A program made the position numbers and the translations under genes. From JBBDYG01 sp040901765 (GTDB lineage: Bacteria > Planctomycetota > Planctomycetia > Pirellulales > Lacipirellulaceae), in contig JBBDYG010000095.1 of assembly GCA_040901765.1 (NCBI GenBank), positions 22,721 to 86,720 of the forward strand: a stretch of DNA of 64,000 bases, given 5' to 3'. The notes below the pieces were generated by a model, which worked only from the letters and a program-made list of their open reading frames with translations, was not told the origin of the DNA and made no database searches. Of the stretch, positions 25,295 through 34,021 are shown piece after piece (positions within the stretch are counted from its first letter, which is position 1; the number at the start of each line of letters is the position of its first letter).

Positions 25295-26353
25295 ATGTCC
25301 ACCGTATCGCGTCGCGAAATCCTCAAAGCGGGTGCAGTTTTGGCAGCCGCACCTGCTCTCAACCTTGGCTACCACACCTCGGCTTGGGCCAAAGGCCCCT
25401 ACGACGACGCGAAACTGGTGCCGGGGGCACCGCCGCTGCCCAAGCCGGACGCATTCACCATTGCCGTCCTTCCGGACACGCAGGGGTACAGCATGCGCTT
25501 CCCGGAGAATTATATCGCTCAGACACAGTGGATCGTCGATCAAAAACAGGACCGGAACATTGCCTGCGTGCTGCACCTGGGGGACATTACCAACAATAAT
25601 ACCCACGACCAATGGGAAAACGCGGTCAAAGCGATGAACATCCTTGACGGCCACATTCCCTACTTCATGACACTGGGCAACCACGACTACAGCGAGAACG
25701 GCCATGCCACGGACCGCACCACGTTTTTCCACGAATATTTTCCCTATGAAAAGTACAGCGCGCTCCCGAGCTTCGGCGGCAACTATGACAAGGAACCGGA
25801 ACGGTTCGACAACAGCTATCACTTCTTTTCCGCCGGCGGTCGTGACTTCCTCGTTCTTTCCTTGGAGTTCGGACCCCGGAATGATGTCGTCCGCTGGGCC
25901 AACGCAGTCGTTAATCAGCACAAAGACCATGCAGCGATTCTGATCACGCACGCTTTTGTGTATTACGACGATAGCCGCTACGACTGGGCGAAATACGGCG
26001 CCGATCAGCTTTGGAATCCCCATTCGTACCCGCTTGCGAAAGCGACCGATCACGACGTCAACGATGGTCAGCAGTTATGGGACAAGCTCGTCAGCCGTCA
26101 CAATAATTTCATCATGACGCTTAACGGCCACGTCTGTGCCGACGGCCTCGGCCGCGTCACGACGCCGCTGCCCAGCGGAAAAGCGGTTCCGCAGGTACTG
26201 GTCAATTTCCAGGTTAAGCCCAACGGCGGCGACGGTTGGCTGCGGCTGCTCGAATTCCGCCCCGACGGCACCACCGTCCAAACCTACGACTATTCGCCAA
26301 CGCTCGACCAACGCAACGAGTCGGAGCAGAATCAGTTTGTAATGAAAGTGTAG
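25295..26353 (+). CDS. Tat-exported metallophosphoesterase
   Basis: The 352-residue product begins with a Tat signal (SRREILKAGAVLAAAPALN, cleavage near AWA). The calcineurin-like metal sites are PDTQGYS (the D, with Q for the usual H), HLGDITNN, 'LGNHDYSENG', 'ILITHAFVY' and a late 'TLNGHVCADG'. It is therefore a periplasmic phosphoesterase; the substrate is unknown. The start ATG at 25295 is chosen because it begins the Tat signal; the frame is open 27 codons upstream from a GTG at 25214. An inverted-repeat pair (26359-26432) follows the stop codon directly and could act in termination. Confidence 0.88.
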   Translation: MSTVSRREILKAGAVLAAAPALNLGYHTSAWAKGPYDDAKLVPGAPPLPKPDAFTIAVLPDTQGYSMRFPENYIAQTQWIVDQKQDRNIACVLHLGDITNNNTHDQWENAVKAMNILDGHIPYFMTLGNHDYSENGHATDRTTFFHEYFPYEKYSALPSFGGNYDKEPERFDNSYHFFSAGGRDFLVLSLEFGPRNDVVRWANAVVNQHKDHAAILITHAFVYYDDSRYDWAKYGADQLWNPHSYPLAKATDHDVNDGQQLWDKLVSRHNNFIMTLNGHVCADGLGRVTTPLPSGKAVPQVLVNFQVKPNGGDGWLRLLEFRPDGTTVQTYDYSPTLDQRNESEQNQFVMKV

Positions 26354-26356
26354 CAT

Positions 26357-26434
26357 TGTTCGTAGTTCCGCCTTTAGGCGGCTGCGCCCGCATTTCACTT
26401 TTGCCGCCTAAAAGCGGAGCTACAAGCTGCGTAT
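26357..26434. repeat. Paired inverted repeat, GTAGTTCCGCCTTTAGGCGG family
   Basis: GTAGTTCCGCCTTTAGGCGG and the inverse CCGCCTAAAAGCGGAGCTAC are separated by about 25 bases. A related pair lies at 59960-60032. Confidence 0.8.
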
Positions 26435-26466
26435 AATTTGACGGTCCACTTTCAACAGGAGCCGTC

Positions 26467-26862
26467 GTGCGATATTTAGTTCGTGCCCGCGTTAAAGAAG
26501 GTCAAGAACAGGCGCTGCTGCGCGCCGTAGAAGATCAAACGCTCGGCCAGGGTTCGGTCGCTGGCGACGAATACTTGCGGAACATCGGCGATGCCCGCCA
26601 GTGTCCGGACGGCACGGCACGTTGGGTCGAAGTCTGTTATTGCCCCACGCCGCTCCAGGAAGAGCGTCCCTACTGGGAGAAATTCTTTGAGCTAGAAAAA
26701 GTTCAAGACGCCCACGCCCGCAAAAACTGCCGCGACGAAAACGGCACCGAGCCGTGGGCCTGCGGCGACTGCGACTGCACGGTGCGGCTGGAAGAACGCC
26801 TGCGAGTGACGGGCGAGCCGTTTCTGCCGGCGCTTGAGAAGACGGTCGCCTACGGCTCCTGA
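26467..26862 (+). CDS. Conserved hypothetical cytosolic protein
   Basis: I do not recognise the 131-residue product. It has an N-terminal beta-alpha look (MRYLVRARVKEGQEQALLRAV, in part), several cysteines (QCPDG, EVCYCPTP, KNCRDE, WACGDCDCTV) that might bind a metal, and no signal or membrane segment. The start is a GTG at 26467 with AGGAG six bases upstream. Its last 13 bp overlap the end of the convergent gene 26850-27977. Confidence 0.65.
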   Translation: MRYLVRARVKEGQEQALLRAVEDQTLGQGSVAGDEYLRNIGDARQCPDGTARWVEVCYCPTPLQEERPYWEKFFELEKVQDAHARKNCRDENGTEPWACGDCDCTVRLEERLRVTGEPFLPALEKTVAYGS

Positions 26863-27977
26863 CCCACCGTCAGCGTGACCGGTTCGCCGTCGGACTCGAG
26901 CTGCGACTTCAGCTCGAAGCCGTCATCGAGCTTGCGATACTCAAACGGCCCGTCGCCGAAAGGATCGTCAATTTTTGCGAGTGCGCCCGGGCCGTCGGAA
27001 GCCACGGCGATTGCCGCCAACAGCAACTGCATCCGCGTCGTGTTGCGGTGCTCCTTGGCCAGCAGTTCGTCCATCGTGGGAAGCAGCACCGCGGTCATGG
27101 GGTTAGCCGCCTTAATCCGTTGCTCAAACGCCGCATACTGCGTGTCGAACTCGTGTTTGGGAAGTGCAACGATCGTCGCCAATTCGTCGTAGTGCGAAAA
27201 GAAGCCGTTGATCAGCCGGATTACCTCCGGGAGCGACTCGATATTCCTGACTTGCTCCGGTGCATTAGCACCGTCCAGCAGCTTCATCCATAAGTCCCGC
27301 CAGCCACCTGAGTGTCGCTCTTCGGCGTCGGTGAGTTGCTTAATCATCGAGGGAGCCATGATCTTTTTTTCGTGAAGGACTGACTCTTGGAGCGTCGCCG
27401 CCCGGGGCATCGCCTCAAGCATCGCCACCGCCTCCGAGTACGGCATCTTCAGGTCGGGCACGTGCGGCGCGACCAAATCGACGACCAATCCTTCCAGGTT
27501 GTACCGCACAAGGAAGCAGATCATGATCGGATCGCGCCCGACGTGCCGCGCAAGGGCCATGATCGACACGGCATCTTCACGGGCCGCTTTTGCGTTGTCT
27601 CGCTCAAACGCTCGTCGAGCATCGAGAGCCGCAATCAACGCCAGCGTGCGGGCCTTCGCCAGGTGCGGCAACAGCGTACTTATACCATCCTGATCATCCA
27701 GCCCCCAGTCGCAGTTCTTCATCTTTGCGCCGCGGTGCAAGAACATCAGGCTGTTTTGCGACGCGGAGAGTAGATCGTCAACCTTCGCGTCGAGCGGGGC
27801 AGTCTGCCATTCGGCAATCAGTTTCTCTTGATCCGCGTCGAGCGTCGGCAGGAAAGCGAAAGCCTTCCAGTATTGCAGTGCCGCGTTATCCGCAAGATTC
27901 GCGCCAGCGGCGGCTGCAATCTCCGTGCAGGGCAACAGCATCATCACAAACAATGGCAAATGGATACGGCAATGCAT
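26850..27977 (-). CDS. Secreted planctomycete protein in an ECF sigma operon
   Basis: The function is unknown. The 375-residue product has a signal peptide (cleavage near AAAAGA, residue 24) followed by 'ADNAALQYWKAFAFLPTLDAD', a start seen in many planctomycete exported proteins of this length, and a mainly helical body. No catalytic motif is visible. It begins at 27977 where TAATG joins it to the end of the putative anti-sigma gene, so the three genes ECF sigma, putative anti-sigma and this protein are one operon. It may be the target or sensor of the sigma unit. The 3' end overlaps the convergent gene by 13 bp. Confidence 0.7.
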   Translation of the reverse strand: MHCRIHLPLFVMMLLPCTEIAAAAGANLADNAALQYWKAFAFLPTLDADQEKLIAEWQTAPLDAKVDDLLSASQNSLMFLHRGAKMKNCDWGLDDQDGISTLLPHLAKARTLALIAALDARRAFERDNAKAAREDAVSIMALARHVGRDPIMICFLVRYNLEGLVVDLVAPHVPDLKMPYSEAVAMLEAMPRAATLQESVLHEKKIMAPSMIKQLTDAEERHSGGWRDLWMKLLDGANAPEQVRNIESLPEVIRLINGFFSHYDELATIVALPKHEFDTQYAAFEQRIKAANPMTAVLLPTMDELLAKEHRNTTRMQLLLAAIAVASDGPGALAKIDDPFGDGPFEYRKLDDGFELKSQLESDGEPVTLTVGQEP

Positions 27978-28417
27978 TAGAGTTCTCCTAGCACAGGGTC
28001 AAATTTGGTATCGGATCGCATCAAAATATTTACAGTTACAAGACGGGCATCGGTGCCTGCAAAAGCACTTGCATGTTTGGCCAACAAGGCGTTCAACTCA
28101 TCGGCCGAACCGCGCATTGCACGGCGATACACCCAAGCCGATGGCATTGAGTCGTCGAACGTGCTTGCGACGGCAACGTCCGGCGGCGATGACGGTGTTA
28201 CGGCGACCGGCTGAGGGTCGTCCCGCCGCAAATACACCGCGGACGCAATGCAAGCTGCAAGCAGACTCGCCGCTAATGCCAACCTCCTGAATCGACGGGA
28301 AGGTATGACCGTTTCGGCGGCAATTCGTTCGCCGATTCCCTGTCGTAACTGCGGCGACGGCACATGCGGACTTAGCGCCCGAAGTTCCGCTTCCAACGGA
28401 TCACCTTGTTCATTCAT
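27977..28417 (-). CDS. Putative anti-sigma factor, single-pass membrane protein
   Basis: The 146-residue product starts MNEQGDPLEAELRAL and has one membrane helix (LALAASLLAACIASAVYL, residues 46-63), with about 45 residues inside and 80 outside. Neither a zinc ZAS motif nor a known sensor domain is seen. The call as anti-sigma factor rests on topology and on its place directly after, and overlapping by 4 bp (ATGA), the ECF sigma gene. It also overlaps the next gene by one base. Confidence 0.65.
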   Translation of the reverse strand: MNEQGDPLEAELRALSPHVPSPQLRQGIGERIAAETVIPSRRFRRLALAASLLAACIASAVYLRRDDPQPVAVTPSSPPDVAVASTFDDSMPSAWVYRRAMRGSADELNALLAKHASAFAGTDARLVTVNILMRSDTKFDPVLGEL

Positions 28418-28911
28418 AACAGCGCCTCCTCGGCTAGTTGTTCGCGCAACCGCTCGAGTGCATAGCGATACCGCGACGCGGCGGTGTCCACTGATACTTC
28501 AACCGCGACGGCAATCTGCGGGAACGACAACCCGCCCCAAATCCGCATCACCAGCACCTCGGCCTGTTTCTCTGGCAGATGTACCAGCGCCGCTTCGATC
28601 GCGTCGCGCCGCTCGCGGTCTTCCAATGAGGCGGCGAAGCGCGACTCGGCTTCCGGCCGAGCAATCGCCTGCTCGCGCCGCGATCGCCGCTCGCAACCGC
28701 GCCGCCAGTCGAGCGCACATCGCTTGACGCAGGCGTAGAGATACCCAACCGGCTCGGCCACTCGCTCTCGCGACCGCCAAAACCGGATGAACGCCTCCTG
28801 GATGACATCCTCGGCATCGGCCCGCCCGCCGACCCACTGCCGGGCCAGCAGCACCAGCGCAGCGCCGTGCTGATCGAGCCAAAGTTGCCACGGATCGCCG
28901 CCGCCTGCCAT
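28414..28911 (-). CDS. ECF RNA polymerase sigma factor
   Basis: The 165-residue product has sigma2: 'ADAEDVIQEAFIRFWRSRERV' (DVxQE box and helix 2.3-2.4) and 'PVGYLYACVKRCALDWRRG', and sigma4: LVHLPEKQAEVLVMRIWGG followed by 'SFPQIAVAVEVSVDTAASRYRYALERLR', the HTH that reads the -35 box (both in part). The size and the lack of region 1.1 and 3 fit an ECF sigma factor. It is the first gene of an operon with a putative membrane anti-sigma factor and a secreted protein. The upstream region 28912-29088 is shared with the divergent aldo/keto reductase and should contain an autoregulated promoter, which I could not pin down. Confidence 0.92.
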   Translation of the reverse strand: MAGGGDPWQLWLDQHGAALVLLARQWVGGRADAEDVIQEAFIRFWRSRERVAEPVGYLYACVKRCALDWRRGCERRSRREQAIARPEAESRFAASLEDRERRDAIEAALVHLPEKQAEVLVMRIWGGLSFPQIAVAVEVSVDTAASRYRYALERLREQLAEEALL

Positions 28912-29088
28912 TTATTGCACCCAGTCACCGATGAAGTTCCGCCTTCACTGTAATAAGGACGCCGCCGCAAGGCGATTCGGTCTAAAACCGCCGAGGGATT
29001 CCTGACGAACTCTCGGACGTATTTGGTACCTTGTTTGCAGCCAATGTGGTCATTCACCGCTAACCCAATCCAATGTGAGGGCATTCTC

Positions 29089-30105
29089 ATGGCCACCGAC
29101 CGCCGCCATTTCCTGCAAGCCACCGCCGCCGGCCTCGCCGCTAGCGGCTTAGCGTCGTCCTCCCGGAGTGAAACACCGCAGCAAAACTCCGGCAACGTCC
29201 CGCTCCGCCCATTTGGCCGCACGAAGGAAATGGTTAGCGCTATGGCCCTCGGTGGTCACGCATCGACCAGTCCGAAAAAGATGATCGAGGCGGAAAGCGT
29301 GCGTCTCATTCAGCGGGCGGTCGATGAGGGCATCACCTTCATGGACAACTGCTGGGATTATCACGACGGCGTCGCCGAGGAACGCATGGGCAAGGCACTG
29401 GCGGCCGGCGGTCGCCGCGATAAGACGTTTCTGATGACAAAAGTCTGCGGCCGCACCGCCAAAGAGGCCCAATCGAACTTGGACGACAGCCTGCGGCGGC
29501 TGCAAACCGACCGCATCGACCTATGGCAGTTCCACGAGATCGTTTACGACAACGACCCCGATTGGATCTTCGCCGCCGATGGCGCGATCCACACGGCCCG
29601 CAAAGCGCTGGAGCAAGGCAAGGTGCGTTACCTAGGTTTTACAGGCCACAAAGATCCGGCGATCCACCTCAAGATGCTCGCCCAGCCTCAAGAGTGGTCG
29701 GCCGTGCTGATGCCGCTCAATGTGATGGACGTTCACTTCCGCAGCTTCCAGAAGCAAGTGCTCCCCAAGTTGCTGGAACGCGGCATCGCCCCGCTGGGCA
29801 TGAAGAGCCTCGGCGGCAACGGCTCGATTGTCACCAAGGCCGGTGTTCCCGTCGTAGACGCGTTGCGCTACGTGCTGTCGCTACCGATCGCGACACTCGT
29901 GAGCGGCATCGACTCCGAGAAGGTGCTCGACCAAAATCTGAAGATCGTCCGCAACTTCAAGCCGCTCAGCGACGCCGAGCGGACTGCGATCGAACACCGA
30001 ACCCTCGCGGCAGCCGGCGACGGTCGCTACGAACTTTTCAAAACCGCCAAGGATTTCGACGGCCCCGTGCATCGCAAGCAACATGGTTTCGCAACGGAGT
30101 CGTAG
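29089..30105 (+). CDS. Tat-exported aldo/keto reductase
   Basis: The 338-residue product opens with a Tat signal (DRRHFLQATAAGLAASGLA). The AKR TIM barrel then shows the catalytic tetrad: 'FMDNCWDYHDG' (Asp and Tyr), 'MTKVCGR' (Lys) and 'LWQFHEIV' (His), and 'GFTGHKDP'. The NADPH site is degenerate (LVSGIDSEKVLDQNLK). The start at 29089 has GAGGG eight bases upstream. Being exported, it must bind its cofactor before export, as is typical of planctomycete Tat substrates. It is divergent from the ECF sigma operon. Confidence 0.88.
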   Translation: MATDRRHFLQATAAGLAASGLASSSRSETPQQNSGNVPLRPFGRTKEMVSAMALGGHASTSPKKMIEAESVRLIQRAVDEGITFMDNCWDYHDGVAEERMGKALAAGGRRDKTFLMTKVCGRTAKEAQSNLDDSLRRLQTDRIDLWQFHEIVYDNDPDWIFAADGAIHTARKALEQGKVRYLGFTGHKDPAIHLKMLAQPQEWSAVLMPLNVMDVHFRSFQKQVLPKLLERGIAPLGMKSLGGNGSIVTKAGVPVVDALRYVLSLPIATLVSGIDSEKVLDQNLKIVRNFKPLSDAERTAIEHRTLAAAGDGRYELFKTAKDFDGPVHRKQHGFATES

Positions 30106-30226
30106 CGGCGGCTTCCAGCCGACAAATGTCTCTGATAGAAATGTTCTAGATTTGCGAACTTTCGCACTTGTCAGTTCGCGTTCTGCGAACTAACATTCAG
30201 GGATCGTCGATGCTGGATTAGCGGGA

Positions 30227-30598
30227 ATGCGAGTAATTTCCAAAGCTCGCTTGCGAGAATTCTGGAAGCGTGCTGGTCACGAAAATGCGGCAGGTTCGCT
30301 GCGCGCCTGGTACTCGCACGTCAGCAGCAAGACTGTTGCATGGCATTCGTGGGCCGAAGTGAAAGCTGCGTTCGCCGCTGCCAGCAGCGTTGGCAATTGC
30401 ATCGTGTTTAACATCGGCGGGAACAAGTACCGCTTGGCTACCCGCGTTCTGTTTCACAGCCAGAAGGTCTTTATCTTGAAGGTGATGACTCATGCCGAAT
30501 ATGACCAGAACAAATGGAAAGAGGATTGCGGGTGCTTTGAGCCGCCCCCGACGCAAGTTCTCAAAACCTCGCAAAAACGCCCCAAGAAACGGCCCTAA
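30227..30598 (+). CDS. higB: HigB-type toxin (mRNA interferase)
   Basis: The 123-residue product matches HigB-2-type toxins: 'MRVISKARLREFWKRAGHENA', 'LRAWYSHVSSKTVAWHSWAEV', 'NCIVFNIGGNKYRLATRVL' and 'THAEYDQNKWKEDCG' (quoted in part), the RelE-like fold that cleaves mRNA on the ribosome. The conserved His and Tyr in THAEYD are present. The tail after WKED is a basic extension not seen in the shortest homologues. The order toxin first, antitoxin second is typical of hig. The ATG at 30227 follows AGCGGGA. Confidence 0.85.
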   Translation: MRVISKARLREFWKRAGHENAAGSLRAWYSHVSSKTVAWHSWAEVKAAFAAASSVGNCIVFNIGGNKYRLATRVLFHSQKVFILKVMTHAEYDQNKWKEDCGCFEPPPTQVLKTSQKRPKKRP

Positions 30599-30611
30599 GA
30601 AACAGAACGCC

Positions 30612-31040
30612 ATGGCTTCAATTGATTTCCGCCTCAAAGGAAAGAAGAAGGACTCTTACCTCGAGCTTGTCCTGGCGTTTCCACTCGCTTCGATTCGCTC
30701 TGATAGCCATCTTACGGCTGCTCAAAGCGTTATGGACCGGCTCCTTGCGAAACGAAAGCTGGACGAGGGCGAATCACTCTACTTGGAAGCGCTGAGCGAC
30801 TTGGCGGCGACCTACGAAGACGAGCATCACCGCATCGCACCGGCGTCCGATGCGGACCTGCTGCGGCATCTTCTGGAGGCGAAAGCCGTCACACAGGCGG
30901 ATTTGCATCGGGAGACTGGTATCGCGAAGTCCACGATCTCCGAAGTGCTAGCCGGCAAAAAGCCATTCAGCCGGCAGATGATTCGCAAGCTGGCTGATTA
31001 TTTCCAAGTAGACGTGAGCATCCTGGCGGCCAACTTATGA
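30612..31040 (+). CDS. higA: HigA-type antitoxin, XRE HTH
   Basis: The 142-residue product has an N-terminal domain of about 60 residues that probably neutralises HigB and a C-terminal HTH: 'LLRHLLEAKAVTQADLHRETGIAKSTISEVLAGKKPFSRQMI' (in part), as in HigA. The gene starts 13 bp after the toxin stop; the frame is also open 40 codons upstream inside higB. The pair should repress its own promoter. No IS or phage gene is nearby. Confidence 0.85.
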   Translation: MASIDFRLKGKKKDSYLELVLAFPLASIRSDSHLTAAQSVMDRLLAKRKLDEGESLYLEALSDLAATYEDEHHRIAPASDADLLRHLLEAKAVTQADLHRETGIAKSTISEVLAGKKPFSRQMIRKLADYFQVDVSILAANL

Positions 31041-31053
31041 GTGTGCGTTTCGC

Positions 31054-32367
31054 TTACAACCGTATCCGCCGCCCCGTCAACCGACGATACACCGCTTCGG
31101 CCACGAACGACCCAATCGCGATCACCACCAACGCCGCAATTGCCTTGGGTTGTTGCTGATAGATGTAAACCGCGAGCGTCAAGAACATCGCCAAGCAGGT
31201 CAGCAGCGACAACCACACGATCACGGCGCTCGCGCCGGTTTGCTTTAGCACCAGTAGGTGCCCCGCGTTTACTACGGCATAGACCAACAAAAACGCGGCG
31301 CTGCCCATCATCGCGATGCCCGACAACTCAAAGGCCAGCGTCAACGCAATCACTAGCGCCGACGTAAGCAATAACCCACCGGTGAGTTGCTTCCATTCGC
31401 TGCGTGCGAGCCCGACGGGCAGCTCCCCGTCCTTGGCAATCATGTAGCAGACGTTGGCCGAGCCAAACAGCGTGGCGTTTATTGCCGATGCGGTCGAGAA
31501 GAGCGCCGCGATCGCAATCAGCCGAAACCCGAAGTCACCGAGGAATGGCTTAGCCGCCTCAGCCAATGCGAAGTCGGCGGAGGCCGCGATTTGCTCGTTG
31601 GTTAGGTTGCCGGTGACGGTCACCGCCACGGCCAGATAGATGATGATTACTAGGATTACGCTCGTATACAGCGATCGGGGCAACATTTTCCGCGGGTCGC
31701 GCATGTCGCCGGCTGCGTTGGTAACGAGTCCGAATCCCTCGTAGCCGATGAACAACACTCCTGCGCCGAACAGAATCGACTTGGCTTCGGGCCAGATTTC
31801 AGGAGAAAGATTGCTCGGTTTGATAAACCAGATTCCGACGCCCGCGAACAGGACGAGGATCGACACCTTGATCGCAACGATCAGGGTTTCCGACCGGCCC
31901 ATAAGTTTAGCGCCAAAGGCATTCACCAGGGTCAGCACGAGCACCGACCCCACGGCGAGCGACCTTACCAGCGTCAGCGATGGGGTGGTTGTGATGAATG
32001 TCGCGCCGTAATGGCCGAACGCCATCGCGTACAGCGCAAGCGAAATGATATAGCCGGCCCACATGAACAAGTTCATACCGCCGGCGAAGATTCCATCGCC
32101 GAAGCTCTTCACCAAGAAACTGACCGCGCCCCCTGTGGAGGGAAACGTCGCCCCCAGCTTCGCGTAGGAATAGGTCGATAGCAACGCGACGACGCCTCCC
32201 ACGGCGAACGACATCCACATCGCGTTGCCGGCAACTTCAGCGACAACGCCGAGGATCGAGAAAATCCCCGCGCCGACCATGCCGCCAATGCCGATCGAAA
32301 CCGCCGCCGCAAAACCGACTTGATTCGCGGAGGAAGGATTGGGAGTCGAAGCAGAACTAGACGCCAT
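31054..32367 (-). CDS. APC family amino acid permease
   Basis: The 437-residue product has about 12 membrane helices and the APC superfamily start 'SIGIGGMVGAGIFSILGVVAE' (GxGIF in helix 1), then 'YIISLALYAMAFGHY' and 'SILFGAGVLFIGYEGFGLVTN' (helix 6; in part). It carries amino acids or amines; the substrate is not clear. The start at 32367 (MASSSAST) is chosen because the preceding residues look like leader sequence. Its 3' end lies 13 bp from the end of higA, on the opposite strand. Confidence 0.9.
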   Translation of the reverse strand: MASSSASTPNPSSANQVGFAAAVSIGIGGMVGAGIFSILGVVAEVAGNAMWMSFAVGGVVALLSTYSYAKLGATFPSTGGAVSFLVKSFGDGIFAGGMNLFMWAGYIISLALYAMAFGHYGATFITTTPSLTLVRSLAVGSVLVLTLVNAFGAKLMGRSETLIVAIKVSILVLFAGVGIWFIKPSNLSPEIWPEAKSILFGAGVLFIGYEGFGLVTNAAGDMRDPRKMLPRSLYTSVILVIIIYLAVAVTVTGNLTNEQIAASADFALAEAAKPFLGDFGFRLIAIAALFSTASAINATLFGSANVCYMIAKDGELPVGLARSEWKQLTGGLLLTSALVIALTLAFELSGIAMMGSAAFLLVYAVVNAGHLLVLKQTGASAVIVWLSLLTCLAMFLTLAVYIYQQQPKAIAALVVIAIGSFVAEAVYRRLTGRRIRL

Positions 32368-32439
32368 ATTAGGCTCGCAGACGGAGGGCGGATGCACGCG
32401 ACTCAATCGTACCCCAAAAATCGCGTCGCGCGGCGACAG

Positions 32440-33189
32440 CTACCGTAAGCCGCCGGAGATGTACAGCGTTTCTCCCGTAATCCACGCCGAATCGGGTGAT
32501 GCCAAGAACACTACCGCTGGCGCGATGTCCTGAGGCTGACCAATGCGACCGAGCGGCGTCGTGGCTTCGGTCTCCTTGCGAAAATCACTGTTGGCAATTC
32601 CGGCGGTGTGAGTTCCCTCGGTTTCGACCATGCCAGGATTAACCGCATTGACGCGAATCTTTCGTGGGCCCAACTCTTGCCCCAGCGACCGCGTGATGGC
32701 GTTCACCGCGGCTTTGGAGGCGCTGTAGACCGACCCACTCGGCGGGGCAAGGTCGGCCACCACGGAACTGATATTCACAACGCTCCCGCCATCCGGTCCA
32801 AAGTGCTTCACCGCTTCCTGTATGGCGAGCAGCAGGCCCAGCACGTTCAGATCGAACTGCTTGTGGAAGTGCTCCGCCGTAACCTGTTCGAGCGGTGCAA
32901 ACTCGTAGATGCCGGCGTTGTTGACCAGGATGTCGATCTTGCCAAACGCCTTCTTCGCTTCACCGAACAGCCGCTCGATGTCCGCCTGCTTGGCGACGTT
33001 CGCCTGCACGGCGACAGCCTTACCTCCCTTTTTCTTGATTTCCGCGACCACCCGCTCCGCCCCTTCCTTGCTCGACGAGTAGTTGACCACCACCGCCGCA
33101 CCCTCATCCGCTAGGTGCGCTGCGATGGAAGCCCCGATGCCCTTCGAGGCGCCCGTAACCACAGCGACTTTGCCGACCAGCTTCGACAT
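32440..33189 (-). CDS. Short-chain dehydrogenase, 3-oxoacyl-ACP reductase-like
   Basis: The 249-residue classical SDR has TGASKGIG (residues 13-20), NNAG (near 90), 'VNISSVV' and YSASKAA (Ser/Tyr/Lys triad), and a C-terminal ISGGL. It resembles FabG-like enzymes with NAD(P)H. The location away from fatty acid genes suggests a general reductase for small carbonyls or sugars. The start at 33189 is the normal N-terminus (MSKLVGKVAVVTG). Confidence 0.9.
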   Translation of the reverse strand: MSKLVGKVAVVTGASKGIGASIAAHLADEGAAVVVNYSSSKEGAERVVAEIKKKGGKAVAVQANVAKQADIERLFGEAKKAFGKIDILVNNAGIYEFAPLEQVTAEHFHKQFDLNVLGLLLAIQEAVKHFGPDGGSVVNISSVVADLAPPSGSVYSASKAAVNAITRSLGQELGPRKIRVNAVNPGMVETEGTHTAGIANSDFRKETEATTPLGRIGQPQDIAPAVVFLASPDSAWITGETLYISGGLR

Positions 33190-33248
33190 TTCTTCTGCTC
33201 CCGTTGGTAACGCTTGAGAACGAATTCACATGGAATCACGGCCGCCAT

Positions 33249-33806
33249 CTACTTCTTCCGCCGAGATTCCACCGACATAATTTGCATCCACGTTCCATCC
33301 TCCTGCTGCATCGACGACGTGAATATCTTGTGGTCTTTGTCTTTCAGTTCGATGACCTCTTTGAAGTTCGATAGCGTTCCCGGTTTCATAGGGCATGGGC
33401 CTGTGGTTTCGAGCGTCAACACTTTGCCGGTCTCGTCGAAGCTCCCTTCGTATACCCATTGATAGGTTTGAACCGAATCGACCCAGGAGCCGACGATCTT
33501 ATTCTTCGAGAGATCATAGCCCAGCGTGAGCATGCTTTCGACCGGCGTCTCGCCAACGGTCCCCGTGCTCTCACCGATAATCCAAAACGGGCCGATCTTG
33601 CGATAGTTCTCAGTCGCCGTGAACTTCATCGTTGGCGTGCCTGGCCCCATCGAAACGTCCGCACTGGCTTCCCACTCGCCCGCCAACTGCTGCAGCATTT
33701 CGTGCTCTTTCTCGGGGCCAGGCATCTCCGGAAAATCTTGCGCAACGCACGTCGCGATCCCGCACAGAAGGCCGAACACAACGCTGGCAATCGTGATTCT
33801 TCTCAT
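33249..33806 (-). CDS. DUF1579 family secreted protein
   Basis: The 185-residue product starts with a signal peptide (MRRITIASVVFGLLCGIATCVA, in part). The body has the DUF1579 pattern: 'EHEMLQQLAGEWEASADVSM', 'TATENYRKIGPFWIIGESTG', 'LTLGYDLSKNKIVGSWVDS' and 'YEGSFDETGKVLTL', a lipocalin-like beta-barrel whose role is unknown. The start at 33806 has GGAGG eight bases upstream, so the longer open frame (to 34016) is not used. Confidence 0.85.
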   Translation of the reverse strand: MRRITIASVVFGLLCGIATCVAQDFPEMPGPEKEHEMLQQLAGEWEASADVSMGPGTPTMKFTATENYRKIGPFWIIGESTGTVGETPVESMLTLGYDLSKNKIVGSWVDSVQTYQWVYEGSFDETGKVLTLETTGPCPMKPGTLSNFKEVIELKDKDHKIFTSSMQQEDGTWMQIMSVESRRKK

Positions 33807-33992
33807 GGCAGTTTCCTCCCGGTAAAGATGAATTGAATCCGCAGTTTGGGCTATCCACAAATGTAATCGCCCGCCTCTCCCACCGCAATTCGGGGAACCT
33901 GGGAGAACCGGCAAGCAGCGCCAGTGCCAGCGACATTGACCACCCCGCCGCCGAACGATACCGTCCGCAATGGCTACTAGTCTCGCTGCCGT

Positions 33993-34021
33993 ATCCGTGT
34001 TCAATCCGTGTTCCATCCGTG
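33993..34021. repeat. Short tandem repeat at a gene start
   Basis: ATCCGTG occurs three times with an 11-bp period. The last copy contains the GTG used as the likely start codon of the downstream gene. Confidence 0.7.
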
